Both the position numbers and the translations under genes were made by a program. Below are positions 26,817 through 35,395 of a DNA stretch of 60,012 bases, piece after piece. The notes below the pieces were generated by a model that was not told the origin of the DNA, searched no databases, and worked only from the letters and a program-made list of their open reading frames with translations. Where the stretch lies: assembly GCA_938041695.1 (NCBI GenBank), contig CALISI010000009.1, forward strand, positions 1 to 60,012. The letters run 5' to 3'. Source of the stretch: an uncultured Actinomyces sp. GTDB lineage: Bacteria > Actinomycetota > Actinomycetes > Actinomycetales > Actinomycetaceae. Numbering within the stretch: the stretch's first letter is position 1; each line of letters starts with the position of its first letter.

Positions 26817-28433
26817 ATGACCGATTCTTCTACGCCCACGCAAGCACCCGCAGACGACACCCCCGAGCAGGTCAAGGTTCGCGCGGCCAAGCGCGCGCGC
26901 CTCATGGAGGCCGGTATTCCCGCCTACCCCGTGCGCCTGCCGATCACGACCACCATCAAGGCGGTGCGTGAGAAGTACGCCCACCTCGAGGCCGGCGAAG
27001 AGACCGAGGACTACGTGGGCCTGGCGGGCCGCGTGATCCTCGCCCGCAACGGCGGCAAGCTGTGCTTTGCGACCCTCATGGACGGTGAGGGCAACAGGAT
27101 TCAGGTTATGCTCTCGGCCGCCTCCGTCGGCGCCGAGTCTCTGGCCGCCTACAAGAACGACGTCGACCTGGGCGATCACCTCTTCGTTCACGGCCGCGTG
27201 ATCTCCTCGCGCCGCGGCGAGCTGTCGATCTTCGCGACCCCCGCCGAGGTCACGCCCGAGGCACAGGCCGCCTACGACGCCGCGCCCACCGCCCTGCCCG
27301 CCCCCGACGCCTCGTGGGCCATCGCCTCCAAGGCGATCCGCCCCCTGCCCAAGACCTGGACCACCGAGGACGGCGAAGAGATCACCCTGTCCGAGGATCA
27401 GCGCATCCGCCGCCGCGAGCTCGACCTGATCACGCGCCCCGCCGCGCGCGACATGATCCGCATCCGCGCGGCCGTCAACCGTTCGATCCGCGAGAACTTC
27501 TTCCGTCGCGACTACATCGAGCTCGAGACGCCGATGCTGCAGATGATCCACGGCGGCGCCGCGGCTCGTCCCTTCACGACGCACATGAACGCTCTCGACA
27601 CCGAGCTCTACCTGCGCATCGCGACGGAGATCTACCTCAAGCGCGCGGTCGTCGGCGGTGTGGACCGCGTCTTCGAGATGAACCGCAACTTCCGCAACGA
27701 GGGCATGGACTCTTCCCACAGCCCCGAGTTCACGTCCCTGGAGGCCTACGAGGCCTACTCGGACTACAACGGCATGGCCGAGCTGACCCGTGACCTCATC
27801 CAGCAGGCCGCGCGCGACGCGTTCGACCTGTCCGAGGGCGAGGAGATCGTGCGCCTGGCCGACGGCACCGAGTACGACCTGTCGGGGCAGTGGGATCGCA
27901 TTGACCTGTACGGTTCCACCTCCGAGGCCCTGGGCGAGGAGATCACGGTGGAGACGCCGCGCGAGACCCTCGTCAAGTACGCCGAGCGCATCGGCCTGGA
28001 GGTCGACGACTACGCGGTGTCCGGCAAGATCGTCGAGGATATCTTTGAGGAGCTCGTCGCCTCCAAGCTGTGGGCGCCGACCTTCGTCTATGACTTCCCG
28101 GAGGACACCTCCCCGCTGACCCGCTACCACCGCTCGCGCCCGGGCCTGACCGAAAAGTGGGACCTGTACGTGCGCGGCTTCGAGACGGGCACCGCATACT
28201 CCGAGCTGGCTGACCCGGTCGTCCAGCGCGAGCGCTTCGAGGCGCAGGCCCTCGCGGCCGCCAACGGTGACCCCGAGGCCATGGTCATGGACGAGGACTT
28301 CCTCATCGCCATGGAGCAGGGCTTCCCGCCGTGCGGCGGCATGGGCATGGGCATCGACCGCCTGCTCATGGTGCTGACCGGCCAGGGCATCCGCGAGACG
28401 ATTCCGTTCCCGCTGGTCAAGCGCCTGGGCTGA
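26817..28433 (+). CDS. lysS: Lysyl-tRNA synthetase, class II
   Basis: A 538-residue class IIb aminoacyl-tRNA synthetase that charges tRNA-Lys. An N-terminal OB-fold anticodon-binding domain (LAGRVILARNGGKLCFATL) is followed by the catalytic core with motif 2 RVFEMNRNFRNEG (284-296) and motif 3 GMGMGIDRLLM (508-518). The ATG at 26817 gives a typical N-terminus; longer frames upstream cross repeat DNA. The middle region contains an inserted-looking stretch (about 155-185, AAPTALPAPDASWAIASKA) also usual in actinobacterial LysS. Confidence 0.97.
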   Translation: MTDSSTPTQAPADDTPEQVKVRAAKRARLMEAGIPAYPVRLPITTTIKAVREKYAHLEAGEETEDYVGLAGRVILARNGGKLCFATLMDGEGNRIQVMLSAASVGAESLAAYKNDVDLGDHLFVHGRVISSRRGELSIFATPAEVTPEAQAAYDAAPTALPAPDASWAIASKAIRPLPKTWTTEDGEEITLSEDQRIRRRELDLITRPAARDMIRIRAAVNRSIRENFFRRDYIELETPMLQMIHGGAAARPFTTHMNALDTELYLRIATEIYLKRAVVGGVDRVFEMNRNFRNEGMDSSHSPEFTSLEAYEAYSDYNGMAELTRDLIQQAARDAFDLSEGEEIVRLADGTEYDLSGQWDRIDLYGSTSEALGEEITVETPRETLVKYAERIGLEVDDYAVSGKIVEDIFEELVASKLWAPTFVYDFPEDTSPLTRYHRSRPGLTEKWDLYVRGFETGTAYSELADPVVQRERFEAQALAAANGDPEAMVMDEDFLIAMEQGFPPCGGMGMGIDRLLMVLTGQGIRETIPFPLVKRLG

Positions 28434-28448
28434 CGTTAGACGCGAGAG

Positions 28449-28490
28449 GGCCCCGGCGTCGTTCCCTGTAGGAGGGACGAGGCCGGGGCC
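28449..28490. terminator. Hairpin between lysS and the SorC-type gene
   Basis: GGCCCCGGCGTCGTTCCC pairs with GGGACGAGGCCGGGGCC (7-base loop), with minor mismatches. It uses the recurrent GACGAGGCCGGGG stem and serves two convergent genes. Confidence 0.8.
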
Positions 28491-28517
28491 ACTTCGTGCG
28501 TTCGTGCGGTCAGCGGT

Positions 28518-29519
28518 TTAGATGAAGGAGCGTCGGGGCGACATGCGCGTGTGGACGAGGTCGAGGAGTTCGTGCGCGGCTCCGTCGTCGAGGACGAGGT
28601 CGGTGGCGACCCCCGCGCGCAGGGCTCCCAGCAGCGGGAGTGCTTTGGAGGCGCCGGAGACGACGCACAGGCGGCGCGGGATCTTCTTGAGCGTGGACGG
28701 GCACGGGCCGGACGCGCGGTCGTTGAGGTGCATGTTCGTGGAGCCGTCCTCGCGGATGAGGACGGTGCACACGTCGCCGACGACGCCGTCGTTTTGTGCT
28801 GCGGCGATCTCGTTGGGGTCAAGGAAGCCGCCCGAGTAGACGTGGGAGGGCAGGCGCGCGGACATTGATCCCACGCCGAACAGGGCGACGTTGGCGCTGT
28901 CGATCGTGTTGAGGACGGACTGGACGGAGCGCTCGCGCCAGAGCGCTTCCTTTGTGTCCGCGTAGTCGAAGAAGGCGGGGACGGGGAAGCTGACGATGCG
29001 CCCGCCGATGGCCTTGGCGGCTCGGGCGATGATGGCCTCGGCGTAGGGCATGCCCGACTCGGTGGCCGTTGCCGCGCCGTTGAGCTGGACGACGGTGGAG
29101 CCCGGGAAGGACACGTGGGGCATCGCGCGCGTGACCTCGGCGGTCGTGTTTCCCCAGGCGATGCCGAGGGTGGCGCCGGGGAAGAGCATGTCCACAAGGT
29201 GTTCGGCGGCGACCAGTGCAACGTTATGCAGGCGGTTGACCTCGGTGTGCACGTCGTGAACGGGGACGACCGAGACCTGGACTCCGAACAGGTCGGCGAT
29301 CTGACCGGCGAGGGTGCCTTTCAGGCCGGGGGATGCGGACACGGAAATGCGTACGAGGCCGACTTCTCGCGCGTGGGCGAGGAGTCGCGAGACCGAGGAT
29401 CGCGATATCTGCAGGTGGCGGGCGATTGTTTCCATCGTCTGGCCCTGGAGGTAGTACATCGAGGCGGCCTCGTGCGCCTGTTCGTCACGTATTGTCACGT
29501 TTTCTAGTGTGCCATGCAC
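28518..29519 (-). CDS. SorC-family transcriptional regulator (glycerol locus)
   Basis: A 333-residue regulator with an N-terminal helix-turn-helix (about 29-50, METIARHLQISRSSVSRLLA) and a C-terminal sugar-phosphate-binding SorC domain (GIAWGNTTAEV, VVQLNGAATATESGMPY, LFGVGSMSARLPS). Placed divergently from glpF-glpK, it probably responds to glycerol-3-phosphate or a related phosphate ester. The frame opens with GTG at 29519, but a second GTG at 29498 (VTIRDEQAH) may be the true start because an operator-like repeat (29515-29528) covers the first. Self-control is likely. Confidence 0.9.
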   Translation of the reverse strand: MHGTLENVTIRDEQAHEAASMYYLQGQTMETIARHLQISRSSVSRLLAHAREVGLVRISVSASPGLKGTLAGQIADLFGVQVSVVPVHDVHTEVNRLHNVALVAAEHLVDMLFPGATLGIAWGNTTAEVTRAMPHVSFPGSTVVQLNGAATATESGMPYAEAIIARAAKAIGGRIVSFPVPAFFDYADTKEALWRERSVQSVLNTIDSANVALFGVGSMSARLPSHVYSGGFLDPNEIAAAQNDGVVGDVCTVLIREDGSTNMHLNDRASGPCPSTLKKIPRRLCVVSGASKALPLLGALRAGVATDLVLDDGAAHELLDLVHTRMSPRRSFI

Positions 29520-29528
29520 AAGCGTGCA
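29515..29528. promoter_or_regulatory. Operator-like inverted repeat 1 (glycerol locus)
   Basis: TGCAC-AAGC-GTGCA: perfect 5-bp arms with a 4-bp gap at the 5' end of the SorC-type gene. The same pattern recurs at 29612. Confidence 0.55.
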
Positions 29529-29611
29529 GATGTGTGACTTTCGAGATCAGAAAGAGTGTCGGCCAATCTGGAACGCTGCGTGGCAGATGACCAGGGTCAC
29601 ACCTGTAGGCC

Positions 29612-29625
29612 TGCACGGATGTGCA
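29612..29625. promoter_or_regulatory. Operator-like inverted repeat 2 (glycerol locus)
   Basis: TGCAC-GGAT-GTGCA: same arms and gap as at 29515, with centres 97 bp apart. It lies between the regulator and glpF and is a plausible SorC-type binding site. Confidence 0.55.
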
Positions 29626-29773
29626 CTCAGTTTGGGCTAACGTGCATCAAGTGCCATACTGTGACGTGACCCGCGAACCATATCCGAGCGGATATTGTTC
29701 GACGGTACACAGTTGGCGGTGAAAGAACACCGGTGACCCGGCGCGAAGACGCGTCGGAGAAAGATAGGAAAAC

Positions 29774-30559
29774 ATGCTCACAACACTGCTCCCGGCAGCC
29801 GCCGATGCGGCTGTCCCGACCACGGGCCAGATTTTCTGGTCTGAGTTCCTCGGCACTGCCGTCCTCCTGCTCCTCGGTGGCGGCGTCGTTGCCACGAACC
29901 TGCTGCCCAAGTCCAAGGGCAAGGGTGGCGGCTGGCTGCTCATCAACTGGGGATGGGGCCTGGCGGTCTTCGCCGGCGTCTACGTCGCCTACCGCTCCGG
30001 CGGCCACCTGAACCCGGCCGTGACGATCGCCAAGGTCGTCGCCCACATGTTTGATCCCGAGGTCACCCTGGCGGGCGCGATCCCCGTCACCGGTCTGAAC
30101 GTTACCGTCTACATCGTCGCTCAGTTCCTCGGCGCCTTCCTCGGTGCGGTCCTGTGCTGGCTGACCTTCAAGAAGCACTTCGACGAGGACCTCGACCCCG
30201 CCCTCAAGCTCGGCGTCTTCTCCACCGGCCCCGAGATCCGCTCCTACGGTTGGAACTGCCTCACTGAGGCCATCGGCACCGCCGTCCTGATCCTGTGGAT
30301 CTTCGTCTCCGGCTACACCGACAGCAAGATCGGCCCGCTCGGCGTCGCCCTCATCATCGTCGTCATCGGTAACTCGCTCGGTGGCCCCACCGGTTACGCC
30401 ATCAACCCGGCCCGTGACCTCGGCCCCCGTGTTGCCCACGCGATCCTGCCCATCAAGGGCAAGGGCGGCTCCGACTGGGGCTACTCCTGGGTCCCGGTTG
30501 TCGGCCCGATCATCGGTGCCGTTGTCGGTACCGTTCTCTACTACCTCATTCTCGCCTGA
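29774..30559 (+). CDS. glpF: Glycerol facilitator (aquaglyceroporin)
   Basis: A 261-residue MIP-family channel with six membrane helices. The two pore motifs are HLNPAVTIA (NPA 80-82) and YAINPARDLGPR (NPA 211-213). The Asp after NPAR (D215) and the GGPTGYAI context are typical of glycerol facilitators rather than water-specific aquaporins. An unusually Gly/Lys-rich loop (KSKGKGGG, 46-53) follows helix 1. It is the first gene of the glpF-glpK unit, opposite the SorC-type regulator. Confidence 0.95.
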   Translation: MLTTLLPAAADAAVPTTGQIFWSEFLGTAVLLLLGGGVVATNLLPKSKGKGGGWLLINWGWGLAVFAGVYVAYRSGGHLNPAVTIAKVVAHMFDPEVTLAGAIPVTGLNVTVYIVAQFLGAFLGAVLCWLTFKKHFDEDLDPALKLGVFSTGPEIRSYGWNCLTEAIGTAVLILWIFVSGYTDSKIGPLGVALIIVVIGNSLGGPTGYAINPARDLGPRVAHAILPIKGKGGSDWGYSWVPVVGPIIGAVVGTVLYYLILA

Positions 30560-30568
30560 GAGTGAGTG

Positions 30569-30599
30569 CGCGGGCGAGGCCGCTGCGGCCTCGCCCGCG
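30569..30599 (+). terminator. Hairpin between glpF and glpK
   Basis: CGCGGGCGAGGCCGC and its exact complement separated by one base (30584). There is no T-run. It may end or reduce transcription into glpK, or act as an RNA stabiliser. Confidence 0.65.
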
Positions 30600-30711
30600 T
30601 GGAACCCCACCGCCGGGGTGACATTTTCTGGGACTAGGAAGTCCCAACAGCCGCGCAGGTGGCTAGGCGCGGCATACACAACGACGTGACAACGCCTCCG
30701 AAAGGACACTC

Positions 30712-32232
30712 ATGACCACCGAAAAGTTCGTTCTCGCCATTGACCAGGGCACCACTTCGACCCGCGCGATTATCTTCAACCACGCTGGTGAAATTGTTTC
30801 CCTCGGCCAGAAGGAATTCACGCAGATCTTCCCGAACCCGGGCTGGGTCGAGCACAACCCCGTCGAGATCTGGGACACCACTCGTACCGTCGTCGCGGAG
30901 GCTCTGCAGAAGGCGGAGATCAACCGTCACCAGCTGGCGGCCGTGGGCATTACTAACCAGCGCGAGACCACCGTCGTGTGGGATAAGAACACCGGCGAGC
31001 CCGTGTACAACGCGATCGTCTGGCAGGACATGCGTACCTCTGACATCGTCAAGGAGCTTGAGGGTGACGAGGGTCCGGATCGTTTCCGTCAGATCTGCGG
31101 CCTGGGTCTGTCCCCCTACTTCTCCGGCTCGAAGATCAAGTGGATCCTGGACAACGTCGAGGGCGCTCGCGAGCGCGCCGAGGCCGGCGACCTCTACTTC
31201 GGCAACACCGACTCCTGGGTCCTGTGGAACCTGACGGGCGGCGTCAACGGCGGCGTGCACTGCACCGACGTCACCAACGCCTCGCGCACCATGCTCATGG
31301 ATATCCGCACGCTGTCCTGGCGTGAGGACGTCTGTGAGATCTTCGGTATTCCGATGTCGATGCTCCCCGAGATTAAGTCCTCCTCCGAGGTCTACGGCTA
31401 CGGTCGTAAGAATGGCCTGCTGGTCGACACCCCGATCGCGGGCATTCTCGGCGACCAGCAGGCCGCGACCTTCGGCCAGGCCTGCTTCGAGAAGGGCATG
31501 GCGAAGAACACCTACGGCACCGGCTGTTTCATGCTCATGAACACCGGCACGGAGCCCGTCTTCTCCAACAATGGCCTGCTCACCACGGTGGCCTACAAGA
31601 TCGGCGAGCAGCCGGCCGTGTACGCCCTCGAAGGCTCGATCGCCGTCGCCGGCTCGCTGGTCCAGTGGCTGCGTGACAACCTCGGCATGATCGTCAAGTC
31701 TTCGGACATTGGCGAGCTAGCCAGCACGGTCGAGGACAACGGCGGTGTCTACTTCGTTCCCGCGTTCTCGGGCCTGTTCGCCCCCTACTGGCGTTCGGAC
31801 GCTCGCGGTGCGATCGTGGGCCTGACCCGTTACGTCAACAAGGGCCACATCGCCCGCGCCGTCGAGGAGTCGACCGCGTTCCAGAGCGCCGAGGTCCTCG
31901 ACGCGATGAACGCCGACGCCGGCGTGCCGCTCAAGGAGCTCAAGGTTGACGGCGGCATGACGCACGACGACCTGGTCATGCAGTTCCAGGCCGACCTGTG
32001 CGGCGTCGACGTCGTTCGCCCGAAGGTCATCGAGACGACCGCTCTGGGTGCCGCCTACGCCGCTGGTATGGCCGTGGGCTACTGGTCGGGCACCGACGAT
32101 GTCGTGGCCAACTGGCAGGAGGGCAAGCGCTGGACGCCGTCCATGGAGCCGGCCGAGCGCGACCGCACCTACCGCCTGTGGAAGAAGGCCGTCACCCGTA
32201 CGCTCGACTGGGTCGACGACGACGTGAAGTGA
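30712..32232 (+). CDS. glpK: Glycerol kinase
   Basis: A 506-residue FGGY-family kinase that phosphorylates glycerol to glycerol-3-phosphate after entry through GlpF. Signatures are DQGTTSTRAI (11-20, phosphate loop), TNQRETTVVWD, the ILGDQQAATFGQ segment, the FGGY-type signature GLFAPYWRSDARG, and KVDGGMTHDDLVMQFQAD. Its length is normal. It follows glpF by 152 bp that contain a hairpin; its own ribosome-binding site is GAAAGGAC. Confidence 0.97.
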   Translation: MTTEKFVLAIDQGTTSTRAIIFNHAGEIVSLGQKEFTQIFPNPGWVEHNPVEIWDTTRTVVAEALQKAEINRHQLAAVGITNQRETTVVWDKNTGEPVYNAIVWQDMRTSDIVKELEGDEGPDRFRQICGLGLSPYFSGSKIKWILDNVEGARERAEAGDLYFGNTDSWVLWNLTGGVNGGVHCTDVTNASRTMLMDIRTLSWREDVCEIFGIPMSMLPEIKSSSEVYGYGRKNGLLVDTPIAGILGDQQAATFGQACFEKGMAKNTYGTGCFMLMNTGTEPVFSNNGLLTTVAYKIGEQPAVYALEGSIAVAGSLVQWLRDNLGMIVKSSDIGELASTVEDNGGVYFVPAFSGLFAPYWRSDARGAIVGLTRYVNKGHIARAVEESTAFQSAEVLDAMNADAGVPLKELKVDGGMTHDDLVMQFQADLCGVDVVRPKVIETTALGAAYAAGMAVGYWSGTDDVVANWQEGKRWTPSMEPAERDRTYRLWKKAVTRTLDWVDDDVK

Positions 32233-32253
32233 CAGTCATTCCATAGAAAACGA

Positions 32254-32288
32254 CGAGGCCGGGGCTGCGTGAAGCGGTCCCGGCCTCG
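32254..32288 (+). terminator. Hairpin after glpK
   Basis: CGAGGCCGGG / CCCGGCCTCG arms with a 15-base loop; another use of the GACGAGGCCGGGG stem. Confidence 0.7.
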
Positions 32289-32308
32289 CCGCGCGCGGGC
32301 GCGGTGCG

Positions 32309-32660
32309 TTAGAAAGACTCGTAGGAGGCGTGTCCGCCCCTGTCCCGGATGGCGCGGCAGACGTCGCGGACTATGCGGGCGGCGCCGCACACGTAGTAGG
32401 TGGCCCGGAGGCTGATACGAGGGAGTACGGTCGCCATTCGAATGGAGCGACCCGAACGAGCGCGTACTGGCCTGCCTCCCACGCCGCGCACTCGGGGAGT
32501 GCGAGCGTGATCTCGCGAACTGTGGGGGTGATCCAGCGGGCGCTCTGTGCCGTTGCCCGATAGCACCTCGCACCGGCGGCGCGTTCAGTTGCGGTGTCGT
32601 GGGAGAGTGCGGCGCGCCCCTGGGGCCGGGCCTGTCCGCGCAGTGAGCGCATGATGCGGG
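32309..32660 (-). pseudogene. Ferredoxin-reductase-like FAD/NAD domain remnant
   Basis: Two pieces of an FNR-type flavoprotein abut in different frames. The upstream piece (about 32405-32600) reads ARWITPTVREITLALPE, WEAGQYALVRVAP and RPYSLVSA, the FAD-binding half. The downstream piece (32309-32405) reads YYVCGAARIVRDVCRAIRD and ends GGHASYESF, the C-terminal end of the NAD-binding half. About 100 residues that should lie between them are missing, and the frame shifts at the junction. No working protein can be made. Confidence 0.7.
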
Positions 32661-32664
32661 GATA

Positions 32665-33950
32665 TCACGCGGGGCCGAGCACCTTGCAGGCCGTGGACAT
32701 GCCAGCCAGGGCGGCGCCTACGATGCCGGGCATTCCGGCGTCCTGCTCGGTCAGGTAGAGGCCGTCGATGGGGGTCAAGGGGGAGGCCAGCTCCGCTGTG
32801 AAACGCTCGGGCGTGAGAGGTAGACCGTAGAAGCATCCGCTCTCATGTGATGTGAAGTGTTCAATCGTGAGAGGGGCGCCAACCTCAACGGAGCGCACGG
32901 TGTCCTTCAATCCGGGTATGGCCGTGTCTGCGAGGTCGATGAGCCCGCGTGCCATCGCAGACGTTAGGTGTTCGTCGTCCGCCCCGCGCATCCCCGGCCT
33001 CGTTCCTGACCATCGGTCGAAAGCGTCCGGCCCGGCGAAGGAGACGATTTCCGCCGTCGCGTGGCGGTCTCCGGCTTTGATTCCCGGGAACGAGATGAAG
33101 GCTGATTGAGGGCGTCCCTGGCACAGGTCCTCGGTCATCTGCGCCAGGTCGTCGGGTCCCCGGCCCTTATTGCCCCAGACGTTTGAGCCGTCCACACCGG
33201 CGGGGGAGTGGTCGAGCGTGAGGTAGACGGTCACCGCGGAGCCTCCGTGCCCGATGCGGGCGATCCTGTCGCGGACACGCGCAGTGAGCGCGCCGACCGG
33301 ACCGGTCGTTGGTAGTAGCCGGGTGTACGTTTCGCGTGCGCCGACGCCGGAGAGCACGATGGGAGCACGCTCCTCGTAGGAGACGGGAGTGGGGCCGCTG
33401 CGATCGGTGACGCGCACGCCGATCGCTCGGCTGTCCTCGACGAGGATTTCGTCGACGTCCTGGCACAGGCGGATCTCGCCTCCGGATGCGCGGATCCGTT
33501 CCTCGATCATGCGCGCGATCTGCCCGCTTCCCCCGCGCGGAAACCACGCGCCGTCCATGTAGTGGCAGACGATCATCGCGTGGGCGACGAACGCGCTGCG
33601 CGTTGGCTCGACCCCGTAGTCGCCCCAATGCGTGGTGAGGAGGGCGCGCAGGGCCGGGTCGTGGAATCGTCGCTCCATGTAGTGCTCTGTGCGTTCCAGG
33701 GCACATCCTGCCCGCAGGCGGAGTGCGAGGTGAATGGCGGGGGATGCAAGTGGCGGGACCTGGGGTGCATGTCGCCGACGTAGTGCAGCCCGACATCCCA
33801 GGAAGCGCCCATCCGACGGAATGAGTGGGTGAGGCCGCCTGGGGTGCAGTGTTTTTCGAGGACAAGCACGCGCGCTGCCGCGACTCCGGCAAGGAGGCCG
33901 GCCGTTGTGAGCGAGCCGATGCCCGAGCCGATAACGATCACGTCATACAT
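32665..33950 (-). pseudogene. FAD-dependent phytoene-desaturase-like oxidoreductase, broken
   Basis: The N-terminus (ATG at 33950, after GGGAGTG) reads MYDVIVIGSGIGSLTTAGLL, a dinucleotide-binding fold, then GGLTHSFRRMGASWDVGLHYVGDM as in COG1233 carotenoid/retinol-type oxidoreductases. The C-terminal ~340 residues (CHYMDGAWFPRGGSGQIARM, YLTLDHSPAG, GLYLTEQDAGMPGIVGAALAG) are in another frame. The switch lies around 33690-33790, and I estimate 100 or more residues are missing compared with typical ~500-residue members. It is divergent from an intact TetR gene and upstream of the ferredoxin-reductase remnant: a decayed redox operon. Confidence 0.8.
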
Positions 33951-33965
33951 GGACACTCCCAAAAC

Positions 33966-33978
33966 TAGACAGTGTCTA
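33966..33978. promoter_or_regulatory. TetR operator-like dyad 1
   Basis: TAGACA-G-TGTCTA, a perfect 6-bp inverted repeat around one base, in the divergent space between the oxidoreductase remnant and the TetR gene. Confidence 0.7.
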
Positions 33979-33997
33979 CTTATGACAGCATGCCGGC

Positions 33998-34010
33998 TAG
34001 ACACTGTCAA
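33998..34010. promoter_or_regulatory. TetR operator-like dyad 2
   Basis: TAGACA-C-TGTCAA: same repeat with one change, centred 32 bp from dyad 1 (three helical turns), which suits cooperative binding of two dimers. Confidence 0.65.
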
Positions 34011-34041
34011 GTCTGGCTGCTGTCTCGGCTACACTGAGTTC

Positions 34042-34635
34042 ATGACGCGCTCTACGACATCCGAGGGGCTGCGCGAGGCGATCCTCGCGATCAGCCGCGA
34101 CCTCCTTAATGAGGGTGGGCCCTCTTCGCTCTCCATGCGCGAAGTAGCTCGTCGTGCGGGCTGCACGCACCAAGCTCCCTACCACCACTTCCAGGGGCGC
34201 GAAGGGATCCTCGTGGCGCTTGTCGAGGAGGGCTACCGCTCCCTCGAACGGGCACTGCGTGAAGCCAGAGAGCGTCGTGATGGAGCGTCGCCGCAGGACG
34301 TGACGCGAGCCGCCGGCCATGCCTACCTGTCGTGCGCGCTGGCAAATCCCGGCGTCTTCCGGGTCATGTTCCGATCAGACATGTACGACGCCGACGCGCA
34401 CCCGGGGCTGAGGCAGGCCAGCCTGGCTGCGCGCTCCCAGCTACGTTCGTTGGCGCACATCGCCTACGGGACCGACGACCCCCACGCGGAAGTGACCCTG
34501 TGGGCATACATTCACGGCCTCGCCACTCTCGTCCTTGATGGGCCGCCGGCCCTCGGCAGCGGACAGGACGCGCAGTGCTTCGCTCGCGAATCTATCGAAT
34601 CCCCCTTCTTTATCGATGGAGTGAGGGGCGCATAA
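34042..34635 (+). CDS. TetR/AcrR-family transcriptional regulator
   Basis: A 197-residue repressor-type protein. The N-terminal TetR DNA-binding domain includes SLSMREVARRAGCTHQAPYHHF (29-50, helix-turn-helix); the ligand-binding C-terminal half resembles the TetR_C_33/WHG group (LSCALANPGVFRVMFRSDM). The ATG at 34042 follows CTGAGTT. It is divergent from a broken FAD oxidoreductase, with two matching operators between the genes, so it probably controlled that operon and itself. It remains intact although its local target genes are dead, which suggests other targets or recent decay. Confidence 0.92.
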   Translation: MTRSTTSEGLREAILAISRDLLNEGGPSSLSMREVARRAGCTHQAPYHHFQGREGILVALVEEGYRSLERALREARERRDGASPQDVTRAAGHAYLSCALANPGVFRVMFRSDMYDADAHPGLRQASLAARSQLRSLAHIAYGTDDPHAEVTLWAYIHGLATLVLDGPPALGSGQDAQCFARESIESPFFIDGVRGA

Positions 34636-34714
34636 CGGGCTTTGTCGAGAAGGGGAGGAATGTCTAGGACCCAAGGCCGCATCGGTCCAGACAATCGTCG
34701 GTTACTCTAATTTC

Positions 34715-35287
34715 ATGGAAAATCCTAATAATCAAACGACATACCTCGTCGTAGATGGCGAGAATATTGACGCGACGCTGGGCCTTTCTGTCCTTGATCG
34801 TCGCCCGAATCCCGAGGAGCGCCCCCGCTGGGATCGTGTCCTCGAGAGCGCGCACGGCCGCTGGGGTCAGAAGGCCAAGGGCCTGTTCTTCCTCAACGGT
34901 TCGTCCGGCTTCCTGCCGATGGGCTTCGTCCAAGCGCTCACGGCCATGGACTACTCCGTGATTCCCCTGTCGGGCCCCGCCGAGATGAAGGTCGTCGACG
35001 TCGGCCTCCAGCGCACCATGGACGCGATCGCGCAGCTCGGCACCGGCGATGTCATCCTGGCCAGCCACGACGCCGACTTCCTGCCCCAAATCGAGACCCT
35101 CCTCGACCAGGGTCGCCGTGTCGCGGTCATGTGCTTCAAGGAATTCCTTTCCTCCCAGCTCCACGAGCTGGAGGAACGAGGCCTGGAAATCATCGACCTC
35201 GAATACGATGTGCACGCCTTCCAGGTGCGCCTGCCCAGGCTCCACATCATTGACATCGACGACTTCGACCCGATGGCGTTCCTGTAA
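34715..35287 (+). CDS. NYN-domain protein (LabA/DUF88 family)
   Basis: A 190-residue protein with a PIN-like NYN fold. The acidic positions expected at the nuclease centre are present: D14 in YLVVDGENID, D near 97 in VVDVGLQRTMDAI, and GDVILASHDADFLPQI with paired Asp. NYN proteins are thought to act as RNA nucleases. There is no membrane segment. The N-terminus is Asn-rich (MENPNNQTT). It is monocistronic and followed by a strong hairpin. Confidence 0.9.
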   Translation: MENPNNQTTYLVVDGENIDATLGLSVLDRRPNPEERPRWDRVLESAHGRWGQKAKGLFFLNGSSGFLPMGFVQALTAMDYSVIPLSGPAEMKVVDVGLQRTMDAIAQLGTGDVILASHDADFLPQIETLLDQGRRVAVMCFKEFLSSQLHELEERGLEIIDLEYDVHAFQVRLPRLHIIDIDDFDPMAFL

Positions 35288-35328
35288 GCCTGAGAGGCAC
35301 TCGAAGCGCTGCCCAGAGACATACAACG

Positions 35329-35360
35329 AGCCGGGCGGCCCCGCGAGGGGCCGCCCGGCT
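35329..35360. terminator. Hairpin between the NYN gene and pspA
   Basis: Fourteen-base perfect arms AGCCGGGCGGCCCC / GGGGCCGCCCGGCT with loop GCGA. It serves both convergent genes. Confidence 0.85.
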
Positions 35361-35395
35361 TATCTATGCGTGGGCGAACCGCGGTGCTGCGCGGC

